Shown here: positions 1-5,161 of the stretch, piece after piece
Layout: the number at the start of each line of letters is the position of its first letter
Position numbering within the stretch: position 1 is the first letter of the stretch
Source: an uncultured Clostridia bacterium
GTDB lineage: Bacteria; Bacillota; Clostridia; Oscillospirales; Acutalibacteraceae
Length of the DNA stretch: 7,146 bases
Reading direction: 5' to 3'
Assembly (NCBI GenBank): GCA_947623765.1
Contig: CANQIG010000098.1
Coordinates: 1 to 7,146 of the forward strand
Notes under the pieces: model-generated
Seen by the model: the letters and a program-made list of their open reading frames with translations, nothing else
Database searches by the model: none
Told to the model about the DNA's origin: nothing
Made by a program: the position numbers and the translations under genes

Positions 1-296
1 CTTGCGGAAAACACTTCCGCAAATTTCCTTCGCGGGCGGCTGGCTCAATTTCTCCGCCGGGCTGCCCGCCGCGCCAGCGGTGCTTCGCTTGAAACAGCCT
101 CTGGCCGCGCGCTTTTCTGAAGAAAAGCGCCCAAAAGACTTCGACGTTGCTCGACCGGAAGCAGGACAAGCCCCGAGGCGCAGCGCCCCTCTATCTGCCT
201 TTCCCCCTGCGCTGAGCATTGCTCCCGAACCGCACGGCGAAGTGCGCGAAGCGAACGGGAGCGCCCGAAAAACTTCGGCGCATCTCGACCGAGGGC
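1..296. repeat. Repeat copy 1 (full unit)
   Basis: Reference unit. Its first 161 bases form a conserved module and contain two hairpins: an 8-bp stem with a 5-base loop at 2-22, and a 9-bp stem closed by TGAA (10 complementary bases per arm) at 109-130. Bases 162-233 form a variable segment. Bases 235-296 are conserved again (CGGCGAAGTG... followed by the second 36-base box). The true left boundary is unknown because the window starts here. Confidence 0.85.
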
Positions 297-592
297 CTTG
301 CGGAAAACACTTCCGCAAATTTCCTTCGCGGGCGGCTGGCTCAATTTCTCCGCCGGGCTGCCCGCCGCGCCAGTGGCGCTTCGCGTGAAACGGCCTCTGG
401 CCGCGCGCTTTTCTGAAGAAAAGCGCCCAAAAGACTTCGATGTCGCTCGACCGGCAGAACGACAAAATCCTCGGTACACTGCTCCACCGTCGACTTTGCC
501 TCCGACGTGGGGCAGCACCCTCGAGCCTCCCGGCGAAGTGTGCGAAGCGAACGGGAGCGCCAAAAAGACTTTATCGTCGCTCGACCGGAAGC
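297..592. repeat. Repeat copy 2 (full unit)
   Basis: By eye, the first 161 bases differ from copy 1 at only 7 positions, and the first 76 bases are identical. Both hairpins are intact, at 298-318 and 405-426. The segment 458-529 is almost unrelated in sequence to the matching part of copy 1 yet has the same length. Similarity resumes at 531 with CGGCGAAGTG. Confidence 0.85.
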
Positions 593-789
593 CTTGGGGA
601 AACAATTTCGGCAAAATTCCTTTGCGGGCGGTCAGCTCAATTCCTCCGCCGGGCTGTTCGCCGCGCCAGCGGCGCTTCGCGTCGAACCGGCCTCTGGCCG
701 CGCGCCACCGTCTTCTTCCCTCCGGCGCGGGGCAAGTCCCCGAAACGTACCGGCAAAGCAAACGGCGGCGCACAAATTGCGCTTCGACC
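593..789. repeat. Repeat copy 3 (eroded, shortened)
   Basis: Similarity to the conserved module runs from 593 to about 705 with many substitutions, which spoil the first hairpin. The second hairpin is replaced by unrelated sequence. A short region around 750-789 still resembles the distal part of the unit (CGGCAAAGCAAACGG..., then CTTCGACC), implying an internal deletion of roughly 85-100 bases. The copy stops next to the terminator at 794. Confidence 0.7.
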
Positions 790-793
790 ATGC

Positions 794-829
794 AAAAGAT
801 CGGCAGGACATTTGTCCCGCCGATCTTTT
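794..829 (-). terminator. Intrinsic terminator of the CaCA exchanger gene
   Basis: AAAAGATCGGC-A-GGACA pairs with TGTCC-C-GCCGATCTTTT: a 17-position stem with one mismatch and a two-base loop, about 30 bases past the exchanger stop codon. The stem is nearly symmetric, with four T residues ending it on either strand, so it could also stop transcripts leaving the repeat array on the plus strand. Confidence 0.85.
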
Positions 830-858
830 CGATTCTGAAATGATGGATAGAGCCGCGT

Positions 859-1848
859 TCACACCGAGAGCACGAGGAACGCGCCGTAGGAGACGAGCGT
901 CAGCGCCGCGGGTACGGCGTAGAGCAGCAGCGCAGGGCCCTTGGCGGTGTCGCCGAACTTCTTCTTCATGAGCAGCGCGAAAAGCGTCATCAGCGTGGAG
1001 ATCACGGCGAAGATCAGCATACAGGAGGTCTGGAACGAGTCGACGAACACCACGGTGTTCCCGGCGATGATGTCGGCGATGCTGAGGATCGTGAAGTTGA
1101 ACATATTGCTGCCGAGCACGTTCCCGAGCATCGCGTTGAAGTTCTTGAGCCGCACGAGCTGGATGCTCGAGCTCAGCTCCGGCAGCGAGGTCGCGACGCC
1201 GAGGAACAGCGCGCCCGCGAGCGACGCCTGCAGGTTCAGCCGGTCGGAGAGCATATCGGTGAGGTACGTCACCGCGACGCTCGACGCGATCAGCCCGAGC
1301 GCCATTAAAACAAAACGCACGACGATCTGTTTGACGGTGAGCGGGCTGGTGTCCTCCCCCTCGTTCTCCCCCTCGTCGTTCGAGAGAAAGCGCATCGAGA
1401 TCACATAGAGCACGAGGATCACGAGCGACGCGGCGTTGATGTGCACGACGGGAATGCGCCCAAAGCCTGTCCAAAGTGTGATCCCGACGAGCGCGAAGCC
1501 GATCAGCGTGCAGAGCGCCATTTTGAGGTGGGAGCTGCCGACGGAGGCTTTGGAAAAGCTCCGCGCCGCGACGGCCGTCAGCGCGCCGAAGATGCAGAGG
1601 TTAAAGAGGTTGCTGCCGAGCACGTTCCCGATGATGAGCTCCGCGTTGTGGACGATGTAGATCGCGGAGATGCTCGTCACGAGCTCCGGGAGCGAGGTCA
1701 CCGCGGCGAGGATCATTCCGCCGATGAGCGCGCCGGAGATGCTGGTCTTCTTGTCCAGCAGATCGACGTAACTCGCGCACTTCACGGAGAAAAACACGAG
1801 GATCGCCGCCGTGACGACGTACAGCAGCGCGACAACTGGGGTAGACAT
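859..1848 (-). CDS. CaCA-family cation/Ca2+ (possibly Mn2+) antiporter
   Basis: A 329-residue integral membrane protein of the Na+/Ca2+ exchanger superfamily, related to bacterial YrbG. It has the two inverted alpha-repeats of the family: TSLPE at 51-55 with GNVLGSN at 74-80, and TSLPE at 220-224 with GNVLGSN at 242-248. E55 and E224 are the expected ion-binding acids. About ten hydrophobic helices are visible, with an acidic cytoplasmic-type loop (residues 157-166) between the halves. I chose the ATG at 1848 because AAAGG lies 9 bases upstream. A longer frame reaching 1929 would run through the leader terminator and aptamer and is rejected. The family normally exchanges Ca2+ for Na+ or H+. 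The upstream yybP-ykoY-type riboswitch suggests that Mn2+ is the physiological signal and perhaps the substrate; that part is inference. The gene is monocistronic, with its own promoter and terminator. Confidence 0.93.
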   Translation of the reverse strand: MSTPVVALLYVVTAAILVFFSVKCASYVDLLDKKTSISGALIGGMILAAVTSLPELVTSISAIYIVHNAELIIGNVLGSNLFNLCIFGALTAVAARSFSKASVGSSHLKMALCTLIGFALVGITLWTGFGRIPVVHINAASLVILVLYVISMRFLSNDEGENEGEDTSPLTVKQIVVRFVLMALGLIASSVAVTYLTDMLSDRLNLQASLAGALFLGVATSLPELSSSIQLVRLKNFNAMLGNVLGSNMFNFTILSIADIIAGNTVVFVDSFQTSCMLIFAVISTLMTLFALLMKKKFGDTAKGPALLLYAVPAALTLVSYGAFLVLSV

Positions 1849-1877
1849 TCCGATCATCCTTTCGGTTTCGGGGAAAC

Positions 1878-1912
1878 AAAAAGACCCGTGCGCAAAGACG
1901 GCGCACAGGTCT
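1878..1912 (-). terminator. Leader terminator (riboswitch expression platform)
   Basis: On the minus strand AGACCTGTGCGC pairs with GCGCACGGGTCT (12 bp, one G-U) around a 7-base loop, followed by five U residues at 1882-1878. It lies about 30 bases upstream of the exchanger start codon, so it would abort the transcript before the gene. Its 5' arm overlaps the 3' strand of the riboswitch closing helix (1903-1909), so terminator and aptamer are mutually exclusive folds. Confidence 0.88.
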
Positions 1913-1998
1913 CGTTTTTTCAGATCCACGCCAGAGCCGGAGACCGGCTCGGGTCTGTTGGCGTTGACCGCTCGAAAGAGCTAACTACTCCCCTATAC
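1903..1998 (-). promoter_or_regulatory. yybP-ykoY manganese riboswitch aptamer
   Basis: On the minus strand the RNA has the two hallmark segments of this class: AGGGGAGUAG at the 5' side (1994-1985) and ACGAGACCUG at the 3' side (about 1915-1906). The closing helix is GUAUAGG (1998-1992) with CCUGUGC (1909-1903), seven pairs including two G-U. Inside are a GCUC/GAGC hairpin with a UUUC loop, then ACGCCA/UGGCGU enclosing a perfect 7-bp GAGCCGG/CCGGCUC hairpin with a UCU loop. The size of about 96 nt suits the class. Known members sense Mn2+ and often control metal exporters. Here metal binding should stabilise the closing helix, free the downstream gene from the overlapping terminator and switch the CaCA exchanger on. 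The class assignment is from recall of conserved segments, not a covariance search. Confidence 0.85.
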
Positions 1999-2038
1999 TG
2001 ATTCAGTTCCGCCCGGGTTTCATCCCCGGAGCATATTT

Positions 2039-2068
2039 ATTTTACCACATACCGGCGAACCTTGTCAA
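2039..2068 (-). promoter_or_regulatory. Sigma-A-type promoter for the riboswitch/exchanger transcript
   Basis: On the minus strand TTGACA (2068-2063) and TAAAAT (2044-2039) are separated by 18 bases, giving an expected start near 2032. The leader would be about 184 nt. It begins with a small CCGGG/CCCGG hairpin (2013-2029) and then enters the riboswitch. The promoter lies between the FDP terminator and the aptamer, so the exchanger is transcribed independently. Confidence 0.8.
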
Positions 2069-2092
2069 GCGCGATTTCCGGGCAGGACCGCG

Positions 2093-2126
2093 AAAAGCGG
2101 CCCCCGCGTTCGCGAAGGGCCGCTTT
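2093..2126 (-). terminator. Intrinsic terminator of the flavodiiron gene
   Basis: AAAGCGGCCC (2094-2103) pairs perfectly with GGGCCGCTTT (2117-2126). The stem continues inward through CGCG/CGCG around a TT loop, with a run of four U residues on the minus strand. It starts 7 bases after the FDP stop codon and insulates the exchanger promoter immediately downstream. Confidence 0.87.
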
Positions 2127-2132
2127 GAACAT

Positions 2133-3980
2133 TCAGGAGATCTTCTCGAAATCCGCCGCGCCGTGCTTGCAGAGCGGGCAGACAAAGTCCTCGGGCAGCT
2201 CGTCGCCCTCGTAGACATAGCCGCAGATCTTGCAGACATAGCCTTTTTTCTTTTCCGTCACGACGGGCTTCGGCTTGATGTGGTCGAAATAATACTGGTA
2301 GGTCACGGACGGCGCGTCGGAGAGCACCGCCGCCTCGGTCACATCCGCCACAAAGAGCAGGTGCGTCCCGCAGTCCACCGTCTGGAACACCTTGCCGGAG
2401 ATCACGGCGTTCGTCGGGCCGGGGATATAGCGCAGGCCGTTCGCCGTGCGCGGCTGGTTCTCGCCGGGCAGCTTTTCGACGTCCGCGCCGCTCTGGAAGC
2501 CGAACCACTGGAAGAGCCCGAACTCGGCGCTCTCCGTGAGCAGCGAGACGTTGAACATCCCGGTGCGCTCGATCATCCCGCAAGTGTAATTCTTCTTGTT
2601 CACCGCGACCGAGATGCGGTTCGGCGTGTTCGTCACCTGCATGACGGTGTTGACGATGCAGCCGTTGTCCTTCTCTCCCTCGCGCGCAGTCAGGACATAG
2701 AGCCCGTACTGCACCTTGATGAGCGCGTTGTTGTCCACATTCGTGTCGGCGGCGATCTCCTCCGGCTCCGCGACTTCGGGTTTCGGCATATCGTCGGCGA
2801 GCGTCTTTGCCAGCGCCTCGAGCGCGGCGAGGCCCTCGGGCTTCACGCTCGAGCGGATCGAGACCGTATCCTCCAAGATGCGCACGTTCTTGCACTTCGA
2901 GAGCATCTCGCGCATCAGCTTGCCGCTCGTCGCCGCCCACGAGCCGTTTTCGATCAGCGCGACGGTCCGGTTCTGGAGGTTGTGCGCCACGAGATCGGAG
3001 AGCAGCGCCTCCATCGTGACGAAGATCCCCGCGTTGTACGTGGTGGAGGCAAACACGAGATGGCTCCACCGGAACGCCGCGGAAATGATGTCGGAGGCCG
3101 GCGTCACGGAGACGTCGAACATCTCGGTCTCGACGCCGAGATCGCGCAGACGGCTCGCAAGGATCTCCGCCGCCGTCGCGGTGTTGCCGTAGACCGAGGC
3201 GTAGGCGATCATCACGCCGTCCTTCTCCGGCGTATAGCTGCTCCAATGGAGGTACTTATCGATGAAATCTCCGAGATTCCTGCGCCAGACGAAGCCGTGC
3301 AGCGGGCAGATCATCTTGATGTCCAGCCCGGCGGCCTTCTTCAAAAGCGCCTGCACCTGCGTGCCGTATTTCCCGACGATGTTCGTATAGTAGCGGCGCG
3401 CCTCGTCGAGGTAGTCGCGCTCGAAATCGACCTCGTCCGCGAAGATCGCGCCGTTGAGCGCGCCGAAGCAGCCGAACGCATCCGCCGAGAACAGGATGCC
3501 CTCCTCCGTATCAAACGACACCATGACCTCCGGCCAGTGGACCATCGGCGCCATGACGAAGGTCAGGCTGTGGTGCCCGGTCTCGAGCACGTCGCCCTCC
3601 TTCACGATCTTCGCGCAGCTGTCGATGTCAAAGGTGAAGAACTGCTTGATCATCCCGGCGATCTTCGCGTTGCAGACGACCTGCACGCCCGGATACCGGC
3701 GGACCAGCTCCTCGAGCGTCGCGGAGTGGTCGGGCTCCATGTGGTGTACGACGATGTAGTCGAGCGGACGGCCCGCGAGCGTGTGCGCCACGTTCTCGAA
3801 GAAGACGCCGCTCACTGCCTTGTCCACCGTGTCAAACAGGACGGTCTTGTCGTCCGTCAGGAGATACGAGTTATAGGAGACGCCCGCCGGGACGCTGTAC
3901 ACGCCCTCGAACATCGCGAGCCGCCGGTCGTTGCCGCCGACCCATGTGAGATCGTCGGTTATTTTTTTCGTGCAATACAT
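2133..3980 (-). CDS. Multidomain flavodiiron protein: diiron + flavodoxin + flavin reductase + rubredoxin
   Basis: A 615-residue cytosolic O2/NO reductase of the FprA/flavorubredoxin family. Residues 1-250 are the metallo-beta-lactamase-like diiron domain, with every ligand present: H80, E82, D84, H148, D167 and H228, plus H85 of the HxExDH motif. Residues 255-395 are the flavodoxin domain with an FMN loop at 262-268 (SVYGNTA) and the STTYNAG motif at 312-318. Residues 418-565 resemble a flavin-reductase (FMN-binding split-barrel) domain. The tail, 578-615, is a short-spaced rubredoxin with C583, C586, C601 and C604, only 14 residues between the cysteine pairs. Electrons probably pass from the extra domains to FMN and then the diiron site, reducing O2 to water or NO to N2O. 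The start ATG at 3980 has GGAGG 8 bases upstream. The frame continues 47 codons further up, across the promoter, so that extension is rejected. The rubredoxin partner reductase is not in the window. Confidence 0.95.
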   Translation of the reverse strand: MYCTKKITDDLTWVGGNDRRLAMFEGVYSVPAGVSYNSYLLTDDKTVLFDTVDKAVSGVFFENVAHTLAGRPLDYIVVHHMEPDHSATLEELVRRYPGVQVVCNAKIAGMIKQFFTFDIDSCAKIVKEGDVLETGHHSLTFVMAPMVHWPEVMVSFDTEEGILFSADAFGCFGALNGAIFADEVDFERDYLDEARRYYTNIVGKYGTQVQALLKKAAGLDIKMICPLHGFVWRRNLGDFIDKYLHWSSYTPEKDGVMIAYASVYGNTATAAEILASRLRDLGVETEMFDVSVTPASDIISAAFRWSHLVFASTTYNAGIFVTMEALLSDLVAHNLQNRTVALIENGSWAATSGKLMREMLSKCKNVRILEDTVSIRSSVKPEGLAALEALAKTLADDMPKPEVAEPEEIAADTNVDNNALIKVQYGLYVLTAREGEKDNGCIVNTVMQVTNTPNRISVAVNKKNYTCGMIERTGMFNVSLLTESAEFGLFQWFGFQSGADVEKLPGENQPRTANGLRYIPGPTNAVISGKVFQTVDCGTHLLFVADVTEAAVLSDAPSVTYQYYFDHIKPKPVVTEKKKGYVCKICGYVYEGDELPEDFVCPLCKHGAADFEKIS

Positions 3981-4075
3981 TTTGAGTCCCTCCGTTTTCC
4001 AGATGCGTGCAGCCGTTACTGTGTAACGCAAACGCCGTTTTGCGCGAAGCGCTCCCGTCCGGACGCCGCTTTCCC

Positions 4076-4104
4076 GCCAGCCAACATTATAGCATAGGGC
4101 TGGC
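4076..4104. promoter_or_regulatory. Inverted repeat around the FDP -10 box, candidate operator
   Basis: GCCAGCC (4076-4082) and GGCTGGC (4098-4104) are perfect inverted 7-mers separated by 15 bases, and the -10 hexamer lies in the spacer. Such placement fits a repressor site that blocks polymerase. The neighbouring XRE regulator is the obvious candidate binder, but nothing in the sequence proves this. Confidence 0.4.
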
Positions 4105-4114
4105 ATGAAATCAA
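4086..4114 (-). promoter_or_regulatory. Promoter of the flavodiiron gene
   Basis: On the minus strand TTGATT (4114-4109) and TATAAT (4091-4086) are 17 bases apart, predicting a start near 4079 and a leader of about 99 nt. The leader holds several short inverted repeats: CGTTAC/GTAACG at 4014-4028, CGCAAA/TTTGCG at 4027-4044, and the palindrome CGTCCGGACG at 4056-4065. Confidence 0.8.
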
Positions 4115-4196
4115 CACACATTCCTGATTTTTACAGTCCGTTCTTATTCTGTGCGCGCGAAAACCAAGCCATACATTTTTCCAATTCCGAAAAATA

Positions 4197-4225
4197 TTGC
4201 TTTTTTTCGCCGCAGGGATTATAAT
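4197..4225 (+). promoter_or_regulatory. Promoter of the XRE regulator gene
   Basis: TTGCTT (4197-4202) and TATAAT (4220-4225) are 17 bases apart, giving a start near 4232 and a leader of about 26 nt. The ribosome binding site is a G-rich AAGGGGGG run ending 7 bases before the ATG. This promoter fires away from the FDP promoter; the two -35 boxes are about 80 bases apart. Confidence 0.82.
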
Positions 4226-4257
4226 ACGGAACAGAAAGCAAAAAGGGGGGATTCGGT

Positions 4258-4509
4258 ATGCGGGTGCGAAAAAAAGAGTACGGCGACAAGAACCTGATCG
4301 GCGCGCGCATCGAGGCGCTGCGCCGCACCCGGGGCATCAAGCAGAAAGAGCTGCTCGCGCAGCTGCAAGTCCACGGCATCGACATCAACGCCTCGGCCCT
4401 CTCGAAGCTCGAGGGGCAGCTCCGCTCCGTGACGGACATTGAGCTCCTCGCCCTCTCCGAGATCCTCGACGTCGATCTGCTCTGGCTCCTGACGGGAAAA
4501 GAGCGCTGA
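4258..4509 (+). CDS. Small XRE-family (Cro/CI-type) HTH regulator
   Basis: An 83-residue protein consisting almost only of a lambda-repressor-like helix-turn-helix domain, about residues 12-80. The pattern is typical of the family: an RIEALRRTRGIKQKELLAQL stretch for helices 1-2, then an INASALSKLEGQLRSV recognition region, then ELLALSEILDVDLLWLLTG, the usual closing helices of small clostridial XRE proteins. There is no sensor or dimerisation domain, so any signal must come through the DNA-binding domain, a partner or protein level. It is transcribed divergently from the FDP gene on its own promoter and ends at a strong terminator, so it is monocistronic. Control of itself and the FDP gene is plausible from position only. 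The target and ligand are unknown. Confidence 0.88.
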   Translation: MRVRKKEYGDKNLIGARIEALRRTRGIKQKELLAQLQVHGIDINASALSKLEGQLRSVTDIELLALSEILDVDLLWLLTGKER

Positions 4510-4544
4510 ACCCGCGCCGGGTCTGCGGACATTCAGCCGCATAT

Positions 4545-4582
4545 AAAATAGCCGCGCCGTTTCCAAACGGCGCGGCTATTTT
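4545..4582. terminator. Bidirectional terminator between convergent genes
   Basis: AAAATAGCCGCGCCGTTT (4545-4562) pairs without mismatch with 4565-4582: an 18-bp stem with a nominal two-base loop, A-rich on the 5' side and TATTTT on the 3' side. It serves the XRE gene on the plus strand and the GH78/flavin-reductase genes on the minus strand, ending 18 bases past the flavin-reductase stop. Confidence 0.92.
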
Positions 4583-4600
4583 GCGCTTTTCTTCCCAGCC

Positions 4601-5131
4601 TCAGTCCGCAGTCAGTACCTTCAAAATCTCCCCCACATAGAGCGTGTGGAAGTCCCGCGCGGGATAGCAGCTCTCGAGAACGTCTGGGTCGGTGAACCCC
4701 GCCTCGGTGAGCGGCGCGGCGTAAAGCTTCCGGCACACCAGCACGAGCTTAGCCTCCTGAAAAAACGTCGTGCCGTCGGCAAACACGGGCGTCAGCCCGG
4801 CCTTCGCGACTTTGTCTTCGTCCCGCCCGGACTTCGCGCCGAGATACGCGAGCGCGCTGTGCCATTCCTTGGGAAAGACCGAAAGCGTGAACAGGTCCTC
4901 GCGGTCCACAAACGATTTCGTGTACCGCTGCGGCCGGATAAACACGACCGCCGTCGGCAGCCCGTGCATCTCGTTCCTGCCCGGCCTGCCCCAAAGCGAC
5001 CCAAGGTGCCCCCAGGAGGCCGTCATGGTGTTGTAGCCGTTCGCCTCGTTCCCCGCCGTGATAAGCCACCACTCCCGGCCCACGGTCGTCATCGGGTTCA
5101 GCCGCAATTCGTCAAAAGGGATCTCTCTCAT
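4601..5131 (-). CDS. Flavin-reductase-family protein (FMN-binding split barrel)
   Basis: A 176-residue protein of the flavin reductase-like family, the DIM6/NTAB type common in anaerobic Clostridia and Bacteroidetes. Visible signatures are NGYNTMTASWG near residues 31-41, the flavin phosphate-binding part of the barrel, a FIRPQRYTKSFV strand-helix segment at 64-75, and LFTLSVF at 80-86. There is no signal peptide or membrane segment, so it should be cytosolic. Members bind FMN and either reduce free flavin with NAD(P)H or serve as small flavoprotein electron carriers; the substrate cannot be read here. The ATG at 5131 has AGGAG 8-9 bases upstream. It follows the GH78 gene by 30 bases with no terminator between, so the two are probably co-transcribed, although a functional link is not obvious. 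It is unlike the flavin-reductase domain inside the nearby FDP in length and motifs. Confidence 0.88.
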   Translation of the reverse strand: MREIPFDELRLNPMTTVGREWWLITAGNEANGYNTMTASWGHLGSLWGRPGRNEMHGLPTAVVFIRPQRYTKSFVDREDLFTLSVFPKEWHSALAYLGAKSGRDEDKVAKAGLTPVFADGTTFFQEAKLVLVCRKLYAAPLTEAGFTDPDVLESCYPARDFHTLYVGEILKVLTAD

Positions 5132-5161
5132 ACTTTGGCTCCTTTCCTCTCGGGGGGGCGG

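Larger units (their letters stand above)
1..789. repeat. Degenerate tandem array, 296-base period, non-coding
   Basis: The opening CTTGCGGAAAACACTTCCGC recurs at 297, and a diverged form starts at 593, giving two successive steps of exactly 296 bases. Within each full unit a 36-base box (AGCGCCCAAAAGACTTCG...) occurs twice: 126-161, 260-295, 422-457 and 556-591, spaced 134, 162 and 134. Open frames exist on both strands, but 296 is not a multiple of three, so each repeat is read in a different frame from the previous one. None of the translations looks like a protein family, so I treat the frames as artefacts of GC-rich repeats. The array ends at the terminator of the neighbouring exchanger gene and may continue left of the window. 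Function unknown: it could be an intergenic repeat family, a structured RNA source or a decayed element. Confidence 0.9.

Noticed and set aside
1..789. CRISPR array
   Set aside because: Repeat boxes are 36 bases but spaced 134 and 162 bases apart, the intervals are themselves repeated rather than unique spacers, and there are no cas genes.
45..843. Several open frames in the repeat array (minus 45-791; plus 298-843, 440-838, 507-971)
   Set aside because: The period of 296 changes the reading frame from copy to copy, several frames on both strands are open at once, starts lack convincing ribosome binding sites, and one frame runs through the terminator at 794-829.
1849..1929. N-terminal extension of the CaCA exchanger starting at 1929
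   Set aside because: It would translate the leader terminator and part of the riboswitch, adds a non-conserved 27-residue segment, and the ATG at 1848 has a well-placed AAAGG site.
1436..2001. Plus-strand frames opposite the CaCA exchanger (1436-1660, 1441-2001)
   Set aside because: Antisense shadows of a clear membrane protein gene, with low-complexity charged translations and one frame running through the riboswitch.
2163..4097. 644-codon open frame on the plus strand, antisense to the flavodiiron gene
   Set aside because: It mirrors the FDP gene in a GC-rich codon context. The translation is rich in R, H, V, D and L with no family resemblance, while the minus strand encodes a complete FDP with all metal ligands. 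It is a shadow frame.
4131..4200. Shared AT-rich motifs (ATTCC...AAAAAT-like) near both divergent promoters as a possible XRE operator pair
   Set aside because: The similarity is limited to short A/T runs in different arrangement and is not better than expected for promoter DNA.
4131..4566. Minus-strand frames opposite the XRE gene (4131-4532, 4219-4566)
   Set aside because: They overlap the XRE gene, its promoter and terminator, and their translations resemble no family, while the plus-strand frame has a clear HTH domain, promoter and ribosome binding site.
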